Part shown: piece by piece, positions 1 to 12,390 of the stretch
Layout of the letters: every line of letters starts with the position of its first letter
How positions within the stretch are numbered: the first letter of the stretch is position 1
Source: Gigaspora rosea
Lineage: Eukaryota > Glomeromycota > Glomeromycetes > Diversisporales > Gigasporaceae
Assembly (NCBI GenBank): GCA_003550325.1
Contig: QKWP01001754.1
Coordinates: 43,025-107,024 of the forward strand
Length of the DNA: 64,000 nt
Direction: 5' to 3'
The notes under the pieces: generated by a model
Told to the model about the DNA's origin: nothing
Seen by the model: the letters and a program-made list of their open reading frames with translations, nothing else
Database searches by the model: none
Position numbers and translations under genes: made by a program

Positions 1-429
1 GTATTTTCGATTTCTGAATGATTTGTACATTTGTTGTTGGCATAGTGTAAAAAAGAGTATCATAATTTTTTTTTTAGATTGATAGCAAATCAACTAAAAT
101 ATATAATGGCAGTCATTTTACTACCTTATGCACAGTAGTCAAATGATATTTGTTTGATCCTGGGACTATATAAACCGAAATATTATAACGCAAACTGAGG
201 AGCACAAGATCTGGGATATTGCAATAAAAATCTGGCGCCTGTACGATTTAGGTAGGTGTAATTAAGATAAAATAATCATAATTTAGAAAAAAATAATTCA
301 CACTACGAGAGAGACCAAACAAAATAATGACAAAAGCAGTTACATAAACTAAAGATGAAATATATAAATATTAGTGTAATATATATTAATAAGATTTAAT
401 AAAGAAAATTGCATTAGATTTAATAAAAA

Positions 430-660
430 AAAAAGGGTATAGCTGATTTATTAGAAACAGCTGAAGAAGCAAAAGAAACTACTCAATTTAATAACGATTT
501 TATAATGACAAAAATGATGACAAGAAGAATTAGTCAAGCAATTAAATCAGATTAAAGAAATTAAGTCAACAAGAACGAAAAGATTGAAAAAATATTATCG
601 CTTGCCAGAAAAAAATTGTTGAGTAAAAAAATTAACGAAAAGCTTATAAAGGCTACCTTT
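430..660 (+). pseudogene. Eroded coding fragment, unrecognised
   Basis: One frame reads GIADLLETAEEAKETTQFNN, DFIMTKMMTRRISQAIKSD, then stops, with KIEKILSLARKKLLSKKINE further on. Protein-like but short and interrupted. Not identified. Confidence 0.3.
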
Positions 661-1471
661 TTATATTTTTAATAGTGGCGTGTACATATATACGTACTTT
701 TTATAGTTTATGTCCAGGAAATTCAACCAATAATTAATAATCAAGTGCTATTGTTAAAATTTCCTTTTTGAATTTAACACAAAAACCTGAGACAAGATAG
801 TAGCCTTTTTTGTATACAGCTTTATATTATTGTTATACCTAAAACATGCATATATATATATGTACATTGCCAATTTGTTATTATTCAACTAGTATTACTA
901 TTTTTTGTGCATTGATATTTTATATAACATTTTTTTATATTTGTACAAAAACATCCGGGTCCCATGTGCTTTTTAGCTTTAATATGTTACAAGAACCAAT
1001 TAATTTTATTTGTATGGCCTGAGATCTTTTTTTTTAATTTCGTATTAACAATTTTTTTTATTTATTTTATAATATTTACGCCAGGTTAAAGAGATAAGTA
1101 ATTTGTTTTTTTTTCTTGGTGTTGTTTAGTTTAGTACTTACATTTTTTCTTCATCGCTTAATACTTACGCAGTGATCATTACTAGGTTAAAAAAGATAAG
1201 TAATTTGTTTGTTTTTTTTCTTTCTTAATTTATGTACTAACTTATTCTTGCATTTCTCTTTCGACACTTATATATGTGTCTTTTACATAAACTATTTTAC
1301 GTGGCTTCTCTACCTCAGCTCAACATCGGTGTTACTATAGTTATAGTAACATTTTTTGCAGATGTATTTTCATTATGCAATACATTAAATAGTGTTTCTA
1401 GGTAGATGTTGTCATTATACTGTCGCTTGTAGTTTTGTTTGGCAACTTCTGTGATTTCGCCATTAGTTGTA

Positions 1472-2004
1472 AGAGGGCATCCATAAATAACGTTATGTTT
1501 GAGGGGGGGTCCCCCAAAATATAACAATTTTCCACTGTGTAAGGGGGGTCCCCCCAATATAACGTAATTGTTTTATTAAAATTTGTCTAAAACTTGATCC
1601 AGTGGTCCAAATTGGATAATTTTGTTACCATTCGAATCGTCTCGAGGAGAGCATTCGAATGGTACCAATTTCATTTGATTTGGATTACTGGGTCACGTTT
1701 TGTTAACGAAATACTATTGGTTATTATGTTTTCTTATAAAATTACTATTAAATCAATAGTATTTCGTTAATAAAACGTGATCCAGTAATCCAAATGAAAT
1801 GATTTTGGTACCATTGGATTCGTCTCATAGAGACGAATCGAATGGTACCAAAATCATCCAGATTGGATTACTGGATTATAATATATTCAAGTTTTTGTAA
1901 AATTTTATATATAAACATACGGATTTTGAAAAAATTTTTTATATCGTAGGGGGGGTCCAGTGCTACTATGAGGGGGTGCATAACATTATTTATAGATGCC
2001 CCCT
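1472..2004. mobile_element. Palindromic MITE with G-run subterminal repeats, about 530 bp
   Basis: AGAGGGCATCCATAAATAAC at the left and (reversed) AGGGGGCATCTATAAATAAT at the right are terminal inverted repeats. Inside each lie G-runs (gaggggggg / tagggggggtcc). The middle (about 1590-1870) is a near-perfect inverted repeat with aaatgaaat, tggtacca and cgtctc words around a centre near 1730. Flanks match poorly, so no TSD is claimed. The 80-codon minus-strand frame here comes from the G-runs. Confidence 0.6.
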
Positions 2005-2987
2005 AATTGGCTTCATTGAATCGTTTAGTTCGTTTTGTATTTTTTTTTTTAGTTGACTAATATTTTTTCCCAGGTGTTGTTGTTGTATTACTGTTGTTTA
2101 ATTGCATTGGTGGTGTTATAGTTATTATTTGGTGGGTCTCTTCATATCACTTGTGGTTTTGGCTTGGTGGTTAGGTCATATCTGTCTTACTGGTGTTGCA
2201 TAGTTGGTGTTTTCGCTGGTGCTATTGTCATCCTAGAGCTACTAATTAGGTGCCTTTGAGATCTTGGAACCGCTTTTTGGTGCTGTTGTCACCTTGAAAT
2301 TGCTGTTGTCATACTGGTCTCTTTGGGTTTGCAGTATTAGAGGTTTGTTTCTTGTAGATTAGAGTTATAGGATTTTTAGTAGTAGATTAGAGGTTAAGTT
2401 ATTGTACGTGTAATAAATTAATTAATAATTAATAAAATTAATAAAATTTATAAACTATAATTATTTTTGGTATGTACAGTACATACCTTCGATTAATAAT
2501 AAAATTTATATAAAATATTTGTGCTATAATAGCATGAATATGTATTGCAATTTTTTCAGAGATTTACACTGCATAGTTATTTACGGAGGTTTACATCTAT
2601 TTTTTTGATGATATATGCCGTAAATGTTCGTAATTATTACACTTTTGTAATACTTCAAAGTTACTATAGTATAAACTTTTGTAATTATTATTCCTACGTA
2701 ATACTTCGAACTAATTATAAGTTTTTCATAAGTTTACCTTCACATAAAATCTTACAGAGATTTACATATTTTTTTTTGCTGATATATAACTAACTATGAT
2801 CAACCAGTTATAAGTGATTAACCGATTATGATTGACCGATAACTAACTTTAACTAATTTCTAATCAAAAGCCATATGCATTTTAATATATTAATCTACAC
2901 ACTAAAACTATAACTAATTGGATGTTGACAAAATTTTGAAAAATTTTGAATTTTGGCTAGCATTACAAAATAACTTATAATTCAAAC

Positions 2988-5475
2988 TAGTGCTCCTATG
3001 TTCGGTTCGGGTTCGGTTCGGTTCGGATCCGATCCGGGATCGAACCGAACTCGAACTCTAAATTTTGCTAGTTTCAAACTTCGAACCAGACTCAAACTCA
3101 GTTAAGAGTTCGGTTCAGTTCGGTCCGAAGTTTGTCAAACTAGTTTGAAGTTCGAATATTTATACTAGTATTCGGATTAGTGTTACGAATCGGGCAAAAA
3201 ATCATAATCGATTAGTTAGTTGAAAATTTTTAATCAACTAATCGATTAATCGATTAATCAATTAATCGATTAATCGATTAATCAGATCTACATCGTCTGC
3301 ATCGTACAGTAACCAAAAGAAACCACCAGTTACACGGTTTTTTTTTTATATCATATTTATTGATTTTTTTTTTTAATTTTGTAGTATCACCTTTCACTGT
3401 CACGTTTTCAAGTCTCTTTAGGTTCGTTGATACTGTTTTATGTTTGCTGATACTCTTTTTTTTGTTTAATGGCTTTTTTCACCATTTCAGTTCGTCGTCT
3501 TCTACTGATGTTTTTTTTTTTGTTTGTTTGCTGACGCCTTTTTTTGTCTTTCAGTTCGTCGCTTCTTTTCGTCATTTGCTAGTGTGTTGTTTGCTAGTTC
3601 CTTTGTGCTTCATTTCGTTTGTTTGCTGATACCTTTCTTCATCTTATTCAGATGTTTTAGGTTCATCGTTTACTGGTGCTTAAATCGTAGTACTGTGATT
3701 TAGAGATAGAGTTAGTGTTAGTTGATACGCGGATTTAAAGATTAGGCTAGGGTTGGTAGTATAGTTAACCACGAGTTAGTAGTATAGATAAGGGTTGGTG
3801 TTAGCAATAAGGTTAATGTTTAAGGGTTAGGGTTAGTGGTATAGATTAAATTTAGCAGTATAGTTAGCGTTAGGGTTAGCGATAAAGTTAATAATATAGT
3901 TAAGTTCTGAAACATTTAATATATAATAGCATTCTTTAAAACGAACTTATTGTATAGATAAATAAAATAAATTGAAACATAACTTATAAATAAAAAAAGT
4001 TAATAAATAAATAAATAAATTAAAATAAAAAACACGAAATTATATAGTACATAATACCTACTACCCTCACGATGCTTCGTGAAAGGATAATATATACTAC
4101 TCATTGCATAATGATAAAGATATAATTAATTGCAACAGGAAATTACTACGAGCTCAATAAAAAAAAAATTTTCAAAAAGAACTAAAAATACAAAAAAAAA
4201 ATCTACTCTAAAAACTAACTATTGCGCTATGTCCCAATTCTAAACGCACTACGTCCCAATTCTAAATACTGTATTGCCAAATCTAACTATCGATCTATAG
4301 ATCAATAGTTAAATTTGGCAATACAGTATTTAGAATTGGGACGTAATATGATATTTAGAATTGGGACGTAGTGCAATAGTAGTTTTAAGATGTAGCGTGA
4401 AATTTTTTGAGTAAGTTTTTTTTTTGTATTTTTAGTTTTTTTGTAATATTTTTTTTATTGAGCCCGGAGTAATTTCCTGTTGCAATTAATTATGTCTTTA
4501 TCATTATGTGACGAGTAGTATATATTATCCTTTCACGAAGCATCGTGAGGGTAGTAGGTATTATATACTATATAATTTCGCGTTTTTTAATTTTTTTTTA
4601 TTTATATGTTTCAATTTTTTATACAATAAGTTCGTTGTATAAGAATTCTTTATACATTAAATGTTTCAGAACTTAACTATATTATTAATTTTGTCGCTAA
4701 CTCTAACTCTTTGCTAACTATGCTGCTAAATTTAACCTTATTACTAACGATATCACTAATCCTAACCCTTAAACACTAACCTTATTGCTAACACTAACCC
4801 TTACCTATACTCTAACTCACCTTACTCGTCATTAACTATACTACTAACCCTAGCCTGATCTTTATTTTAATTCCTAATCTTTAAATCCGCGTATCAACTA
4901 ACACTAACTCTATCTCTAAATTACAGTACTACAATTCAAGCACCAATAAACGACGAACCTAAAATACTGCAAAAGACGAAGAAAGGCATCAGCATACAAA
5001 CGAAAAAAGCACAAAAGAACTGGCAAACAACGAACAGAAATGCATTAGCAAACGACGAAAAGAAGCGATGAACCGAAAAACAAAAAAAGGCGTCAGCAAA
5101 CGAACAAAAAGAAGAAACACTAGTAGAAGACGACGAACTGAAAATGACGAAAAAAGCCATTAAACAAAGAAAAGAAGATCAACAAACATGAAACATCGAA
5201 AAGAGACTTGAAAACGCGACGACGAAAAGTGATACTACAAAATTAAGTAAAAAAAAAAATCATATTGCCAACTCGATCAACTAATCGATTAATCGATTTT
5301 CGATTCATATCACTAATTCGGATTTCAAACTAGTTTGACAAACTTCGGACAGAACCCGGACCGAACTCAAACTTGAATAAAAAGTTTGAAACAAAAAGTT
5401 TGAGTTCGGTTCGAAAATCGAACCGGATTCAAACTTGACAAAAGTCCAGTTCGGTCCAATCCGATAGGAGCCCTA
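2988..5475. mobile_element. 2.5-kb hAT-like foldback element with perfect 8-bp TSD
   Basis: The ends are TAGTGCTCCTAT and (reversed) TAGGGCTCCTAT, flanked by ATTCAAAC on both sides (2980-2987 and 5476-5483). The whole element is one long inverted repeat centred near 4290-4300, with arms of about 1.2 kb. Matching blocks outside-in are: ttcggttcgg-rich tips, an attaatcgattaatcgatta stretch, a T-rich block with gtagtatcacctttc, degenerate TTAGGG-like repeats (3700-3910, mirrored as CCCTAA at 4690-4860), an AT-rich block, and the centre aattgggacgtagtg. Two low-complexity reading frames (3360-3629 plus, 4936-5160 minus) are mirror images of each other and are not genes. Tips are more diverged than the core. 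No transposase is present. Confidence 0.85.
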
Positions 5476-5599
5476 ATTCAAACTCATACAAGAAGATTTC
5501 AAAATTTCTGGTTGGAATGTATTGGAATTCTAGTTAGCAAAGCCAAAAATGATTTAATTTTAACCAAAATCACTAAAAATTTTACTAATAAAGTCATAA

Positions 5600-5752
5600 A
5601 AGTAATAACTGATATTATAATATTTTAGAGGAAAGAGAAGATCTCTAATATCTTATGTAAATATAGAAGTTCATAATAGCCAATCAAATTGCTCTTATGT
5701 AAAGGGGAGGAGAGTAGGGGTATAGTAAAATAAATTACAGTTACTACTCTAA
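5600..5752. mobile_element. MITE of the same family as the element at 28857-29280
   Basis: About 150 bases from gtaataactgatattataat to aattacagttactactct. It includes tagaagttcataatagccaa, whose reverse complement is found in the element at 28.9-29.3 kb, and a purine-rich ggggaggagagtaggggt block. The segment is absent from the paralogue at 44.2 kb, which supports insertion. Its exact ends and TSD are not settled. Confidence 0.5.
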
Positions 5753-5935
5753 CTATTCATTTAAATGAAAAGTGCCTAGCTAATAATTTTGCTAATAAAT
5801 CTGCTAACTACTTGGACTAAAAAATTTTGAAAATAAAATTGTATTTAAAAATTATTAAAAGTTTATTTAATTTTTTTTTGCAACATTATATAGAGATATA
5901 ATTTTATATAACTTTGTATAATTTTTAGGGTTCCT

Positions 5936-6194
5936 CAAATTCAAATCAAATCAAATATTGGATCAATTTGAATTTGATCAAATCAAATTGACCCTGATTT
6001 GAATTTGATTTGATTTAAATATTTGAATTTGAATTTTTAATAGTAATTTTCAAATCAAATCAAATATTTGTCAAATCAAATCAAATTTGGCCATATTTGA
6101 ATTTGATCAAATCAAATATAGTCAAATTTGAATTTGAATTTGATCAAATATTTAATTCAAATATTTGAAGATCAAATCAAATTGCGGAACCCTA
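5936..6194. mobile_element. hAT-like MITE, 259 bp, built of CAAAT repeats
   Basis: Starts TAGGGTTCC and ends GGAACCCTA, with flanks ATAATTTT and GTAATTTT (seven of eight identical). The interior is almost wholly made of caaatcaaat/atttgaattt words in both orientations, so it can fold over its full length. Confidence 0.75.
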
Positions 6195-6334
6195 GTAATT
6201 TTAAATAAAATTTGTTAAATAATTTGAACACATGATATTTAGTTTTTAGATCAAATTTTCAGTAATTCAATTTAAATTGTATTTAAATAACTGAATTTTT
6301 GTAACTCTTACTTTAGGCTACAAAAAATTAATCA

Positions 6335-6512
6335 ATTGGTTTTTATAACCCGGCCGTGTCGAAATTTGGAAACCTCAAAAATTTTTTTTATATGTTTTAA
6401 TAACTAGGTGGATTTTAAGAAAATCATATATAAAACTTTATAAAATTTTATATATGAAATTTAAAAAAAAAAGCCAGCCAGCTGGGTCAGTTAAAAAGAT
6501 ACTTGTTATAAA
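6335..6512. mobile_element. Small inverted-repeat element, probable MITE
   Basis: TTGGTTTTTATAAC at the left and GTTATAAAAACCAA at the right form perfect 14-base inverted repeats about 170 bases apart. An inner pair is imperfect (cccggccgtgtc versus cagctgggtc). No clear target duplication. Confidence 0.45.
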
Positions 6513-7180
6513 AACCAAGTAATTAAATTTGTATGGCCTTATATATATTGTGATAAAAATTTAATTTTTTAAAACTTATATAAAATTACATGTAATTACT
6601 TTAATATTATTTAATACAGCCTGGTATTAAATACTCTGGCCTAAATTATGTTATAGTAATTATATAATATTAATCTATATTAGCCAGCTGATTATGCATT
6701 AGCTGGCTTAGTTAGCTAAGCCAATTTAGCTGCGGCTGCTTTAGCTAGCTTGTAATACTATTTTGAATTTCTCTAATCATATAACATTATATCTAATTTT
6801 AAAATATGATTGGATTCTATATAGGGTAATTAGATTTTGTCGGATTTTGCAATATTGATAACTTAACTAGATTAGGCCAAATAATTAAAATTTGTAAACT
6901 TGACTCTAAAAAAATATTGAACAATTCTTGCTAGAGTTTATCTGATTCCTTTTTCTTATCTAATCAAAAATAGATCTTGATCTTTAAGTTTCTTTTCTGA
7001 ATTATCTTTTTACTAACTTTTTTTTTATATTGAATTTAGATCTCCTTTTCTTCTAATAATTAGGCTCTGTATGAACAAGCAATACAGAATTATCTTTCTT
7101 TAATGATTTGGGAGTTGGTATTAGCAAAGTTAGCATGGCCAATGTACTAGTTTATAATAGCATTAATAATATTATCAGAG

Positions 7181-9652
7181 TAGAGGTATTACCCGGGTCG
7201 GTTGACCCATATGGGTCACCTGACCCGTTGGGTCACAGGTCGATAATTGCTCTAACCCGGGTCAAACGGGTCAGATTCAAAATAGGCAAAAACCTATTAA
7301 AACTAATATATATCAGCAAATTATATAAATGTAATCTTATGTAAGTTATTATGGCCCGAAAACTTGCGCAAGAATTACGAATCGACGCGAAATATTTCAC
7401 AATTTTTAATTACGGAATATTACGAAATACATATGTAAAAAATTACGCAATATTACATCGCAATAATTCGAAATAAATCACAACAATGCGCATTTAAATA
7501 CCCCTTGACGAGGACTATTGATAAAATAGTAATTGGTAATAATCAGTTAATTAATACTATTATTTTTAAACATTTTACAGGTTTTCACAAGTTTTCGCAA
7601 GGTTTCGTATTTTAATATAAAATTTTTATATTTTTTTATTTATTATTATTATTATATATTTTAAATTAAATATATTTTATTATATATTATTATACATTCT
7701 TTGCGAAAAAAAATGAAAAAAAAGTCAAAAAAAATAAAACCAAAAAAAACTGAAACTGAAAAAAAAATATCAAAAAAAACGAAACCAAAAAAATAGATAT
7801 ATTTTAAACTATATTTGCACTTCGTCACATAATATTAGCTCTAAATACTTATTTCTTCACCCCACAGTTAGCTATTATTTCTCTTCGTTTTAACTATTAT
7901 TCGCTTATATTCGCTACTTTCTAAAAATAGTAGAAAAGTAAAAAAAATAACAAAAAAAATGAAAATGAAAAAATAATAATATTGTAAACTACTTTCGCTC
8001 TTCATCAAATAATACTAGCTCTACACACTTATATTTGCTTATATTCGCAATTTCCTAAAAATAGTAGAGAAGTAAAAAAAATAACAAAAAAAAACGAAAC
8101 TGAAAAAATAGTAATATTTTAAACTACTTTCGCACTTCGTCAAATAATACTAGCTCTACACACTTATTTTCTTTACCCACAGTTAGCGCTCATATTCGCT
8201 ACTTCCTAAAAATAGTAGAGAAGTAAAAAAAAAAACTATTTCTTGGAAGTGTAGGAGTTTTTGCAAATTGTCAAAGAATTAAGTATGTTCTTGCAAAGCG
8301 GCGGAGAAGTTAGAGTTGGTGTTCTTGTAAAGTGCCAGAAAGTCAGATTGTTTCTTGCAAAGTTCTAAAGAAAGTCAGGAATAAATAAAATAAAACAAAA
8401 TAAAAGTAAAAAAATAAGTAAAAAAAAAAAACTGAAAAACAAAATATATAAGCAAACATTTAAAAAAAAATAAACGAAGCCCCAAATCTCTATTTCTTTA
8501 AAGAGTTCAAATTCGGAAATTGTTGAAACCTAGTTGTGTTTTGTAAAGTGCTAGGTTGACTTGCGAAAACTTGCGAATACTTGCGCCTAACTAAGTTATT
8601 TCTCTAAAGAAGGTGTTCTCGCAAAGTACCGGAATAAAATAAATTAATAAAAAAAAAACAAAAAAAACAAAAACAAAAAGTATCAAACAAGAAAATAAAT
8701 AAGTGAAAACTTGTGAAAACTTGTGCCTAACTAAATCATTTCCCTAAAAAAGCGTTTTTTGAAGATTTAGAAGGGTTCTTGCAAAGTGTCGGAAGTTTGA
8801 GTTGGCTTGTGAAGTCAAATTGGTGTACTTGCAAAGTGCCGAAAAGTTGTTGGTTTTCTTGCAAAGAGCTTGTGTTCTTGTAAAGTGCCAAATAAAATGA
8901 AAAAAAACAGAATGAAAAAAAAAATAAAAATAAAAAAAAACAAAAAAATCAATATATATAGAAGATCTAATTTATAAACAAAAGATCTAATCTGTGTAAT
9001 ACAAAATTTTAAATTAATTCGATACATCATACAAAATTTCGAAATATTTCGAAAATATAGTCCACTGTGCGCTTTGTTGCGAATTAATGTGATTTAATTT
9101 ACTGTCTGTAAATGTTTCATAATATTACTCTGTCTATTTCGAAACATTGCGAAATATCTTACGTAATATTTCGTAATATCTTATGTAATATTTCGTAATT
9201 TATTATTTCGCAAGTTTTCGAAATATCTTACTATATATTACGCTATTTTTACGGGTCGTAAATTATTTCGAAATATTACGCCCTATTAAATTTGCTGATG
9301 TAGCTGTATAGTAGAAGACATAATTTACTATATAAATAGTAAAGCTCTTACCCGGGTTAGCTTCTTGACGGGTCTTGGGTCGAAAATTGGTTTAATAAAA
9401 TAAGTAATCCAATACTTCCCAAAGTCAAATCACAGCAAGGTGGAGAAATTTTTCAATACAAAATTCAAAAATTTTCAGTTTAAATATTTGGAGTACAGGC
9501 TCTCTCTCCTTTAATAATTTAATTAAGAATCGTTATATCAATATTTAAGGTTTAATTTAAAAATTTCCGTTTGACCCGTTGACCCAGGTTATAACCCGGG
9601 TCAATTCATGACCTGCCCAGGTCAGTATTTTCTGACCCGGGTAAGACCTCTA
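7181..9652. mobile_element. Composite hAT-like element (2.47 kb) with perfect 8-bp TSD
   Basis: The outer ends TAGAGGTATTACCCGGGTC and (reversed) TAGAGGTCTTACCCGGGTC are flanked by TATCAGAG on both sides (7173-7180 and 9653-9660). Like the kinase-bearing element, it consists of two shorter units of one MITE family, 7181-7254 (ending TTGCTCTA) and 9340-9652 (starting TAAAGCTCTTACCCGGG), around a cargo. Neither unit has matching flanks alone. The right unit is clearly homologous to the separate 395-bp copy at 46230-46624. The cargo is mostly the 2-kb element at 7312-9299, a different type with its own ends. Confidence 0.75.
7312..9299 (+). mobile_element. Element with ATCAGCAAA ends, copy A, minisatellite core
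   Basis: Begins ATCAGCAAA and ends TTTGCTGAT. Subterminal regions are rich in attacgaaat/gaaatattacg words; the left has ttacgtaag-like sequence then ggcccgaaaacttg, the right has ttacgggtcgtaaattattt. The core (7690-8900) is two degenerate tandem arrays: about 150-bp units with tactagctctacacactta (7800-8230) and units with ttcttgcaaagtgcc (8260-8890). No transposase. The same ends occur, inverted, at 24747-27562. Confidence 0.7.
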
Positions 9653-9664
9653 TATCAGAGGAAT

Positions 9665-10105
9665 TGTCTAACTTGTATATAGTATTATTTTGCAATTGGC
9701 TCTACCCCAATTTTGCAAATCGTTTCTTTCTTTTTTTTGCTGACTATTTTAGCTTCATGATTCAAGAGGACCCTGAAATATACATATATAGATCAGGTAT
9801 TAGTTTGCTTATTTTTGGTTTTTTTATACAGATTCTTTCTATTTATAGTAATTTTTTGCTTATTTTTGAGATTTTTTACAGATCTTTTTATTTTTGGTAA
9901 TTTTATAATTAATCTAACCTATCTATATATATTTCGTGGTTCTAATTCAAGCATTAAGCTTAATATCTCTTAATTTTGCTTTTTCAGTAATTTGTTTTAA
10001 TTCTATTATTCTAGCCTTAAATTCTACTTTCTTAGCCTTAAGCTCTACATTTTAAGTTTCAAGTTTAATAATTCTTTGTTTTAATAAATCTAATTCAAAT
10101 TGCAT
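9665..10105 (-). pseudogene. Coiled-coil protein relic split by a MITE
   Basis: Read on the minus strand from 10105: MQFELDLLKQRIIKLET, a stop, NVELKAKKVEFKARIIELKQ, ITEKAKLRDIKLNA. Leu/Ile recur at heptad spacing, and the 'ENAELKARIAELEQ' style is common in Rhizophagus proteins. The frame then enters the 177-base element at 9767-9943 and resumes beyond it with LNHEAKIVSKKKKETICKIG. At least one internal stop is present apart from the insertion. What the intact protein did is unknown to me. Confidence 0.5.
9767..9943. mobile_element. hAT-like MITE, 177 bp, 8-bp TSD
   Basis: The ends AGGACCCTGAAATATACAT and (reversed) AGAACCACGAAATATATA are inverted repeats. The flanks are GATTCAAG (9759-9766) and AATTCAAG (9944-9951), seven of eight identical. 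It is a sister of the 175-bp element at 28236-28410, with the same ends, length and T-rich middle. It lies inside the coiled-coil relic. Confidence 0.75.
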
Positions 10106-12390
10106 TTTTAGTAATAACTTTTTTTTAATTTCTGGGCTATTGCATTATAAATAAAATACATAATGTTCTGGCCAATAGTCAGAAATCTGCTGATTAATAC
10201 ATTAATAATATCAAATCCTAAAATACAAACTATATGCAAAAAGTGAATGTAATTTATATGAAATTGAGCTATCAGAACCAACTTTATTAATATAGAAAAA
10301 TAAAGTAGATATATTTATATTATATTGTATAATAAAATATAATTCATTGTTTCTACACTTATTTATAGAATGAAATTTTTATAATCGATAAGCTATAGCT
10401 TGTTCTAATACCTGTGTTAGAAAGAGACAGAAATCAGCTAATTTCTAGTTACTAAGAGATTATACTACATACCCCTATTTAATTCAATATAACCAATTAA
10501 ATTTAATTATAAAAATATAATCTAAAAAATCAGCTAATTTTTGATACTTTTTGGTTATAGTAATTGTGGGATTATTATTTTTTTACTGTAAAGGGGCACA
10601 TCTTTTTGAGCCTGTGAGAAAGAAATAGCTATAACATATATAGTTGAATTAACTTTTTTTAACTTTTTCATAATTTCATTAAGGGCACAAATATAACTTT
10701 GTAAAATTGCTTATATATTTAAAAATTCGATTATTAACTAGAACATATATATATATCTCAATTTTACTAAATTTTATTAAATGATAATTTTATTCTCAAC
10801 TTCTACAATTTATTTATAAATTTAGCAAGTGAAGACTGTTCTCGATTTATCAGAATTTTGAACTAAAGCAAGATACTAAACAAAGTAAAAAGCATCAAAT
10901 AGCATTGTCATAGCCCAATAAACCAAAGTTCCATCTAAAACAGAAGTAAATCAAATATGATATCATATACCAGCAACTTAATACCAAATACTGGAATCCT
11001 ATAAAGTTCTTCTAAATTTTTCATTTTCTTTGCTTATTTTTTTGTAAGCTTTCTCAATAGTCGTACATGGTGTCCTTTATAAGTTTTATCAATTCATTCC
11101 AGTCTTCATAAATTTTTTATTAGTAAAAAGAACTCATAAAACCTCTATGAAACATATTTCCACTTCATCAACTCTAACCTTAAATACTAACACTAAATGA
11201 ATAATTTGAGGTAAAAATTTTATATACAAACTAAAAGTATAAAAAATATAAGAGGAGCAAAACTACTATAGGTATGGATAAATTGTAATATATCATTAAT
11301 AAAACAATACTCTATCAAGGACTACATGAAAGAAGCTCCCTCATGTTTTATTTATATTTCTATTTATAATTAAATTACAATTTTTAAATTTATAATTTTT
11401 TTACCACTAATATTTTGTATATTACTATATCACAAGCAGGTTTTTGAGGTATATGCTTCATTTTATATAATAATTTTGATACTGGTTTCTTTGACTTTGG
11501 ATTTCAGCCTCTGTCTAAACATGTAATATGATCATGTTAATATATATCTTACATTCTTGGATTTGATTTTTCTTTTTTTTTCTTTTTACTATATTACTTA
11601 CGCCAAATTCTGAAATTATAACTATATTATAATTTTTTATGAAATAATTTATTGTTTTTTTGTAAAGTTCATCTTTTAAATTTTTTATTTTTTGAAATAT
11701 TTGATCTATAGCTTTATAAATTCTTATAGCTTTTTTTTCCTTTTTTTAGAGCTTGAATTTATTAATTTATCTTTTTTAGAACTTAGCTTGTCAACATGAT
11801 AAGCTAAGCTTATTAACCTTTAAGAATCATTTTTTCTATTTTACAAGTACCTTTAGATAGTGAGTATGTGGTGAATAGAGTTCTCACTTCTGGATCGATA
11901 ACCATGAACTTTTCATGTATTTTTTTGATTCTTTTTGTCATTCATAAACCAGGACCCTGGATTTCTCTCATATAGGTCATAACTGGATTTTGGCCAATTT
12001 TGGCCCAATTTGCTAAAAATGACAAAATATATTTGGTTAAATATCTTTTGATCTAGTAATCAGAATTGAATAAACTTTTTTTATTAGATGTGCCTCACTA
12101 AAAGCTTCATTTTACAAAAAAGGTTGTTCAAATTGGTCCACTGGATGCCAAGATAATTTGCAAAAACTGTTTTTTGCTTCTCAAATTTCAGGGGTTTTTG
12201 CTGAAAAAAACAAGTATGACCTTTAAACTAGATGCCTAGGTTCCTTATGAACCCCAAAAAAATCCATTCATTGGTTTTTCTAAAATACATAAGCTTGCAA
12301 TTGCTATTGATTTTTTTTAATAACTAAACTTTTTTTTTATTTAATTTCAAAATGTAAAGCTCTTAGATTTTTTGAACATATTTTGTGATC
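10106..12390. other. AT-rich intergenic, no feature supported
   Basis: No frame or clear inverted repeat. Near 12040-12160 there are weak GATCC-family words (atcttttgatctagtaatca, ggtccactggatgcca). Confidence 0.5.

Noticed and set aside
1315-1557. 80-codon minus-strand frame with GGPPL repeats
   Set aside because: Translation of G-runs in the end of the MITE at 1472.
3360-5160. Two Phe/Ser-rich frames (3360-3629 plus, 4936-5160 minus)
   Set aside because: They are the same sequence seen on the two arms of the foldback and are low complexity from T-rich DNA.
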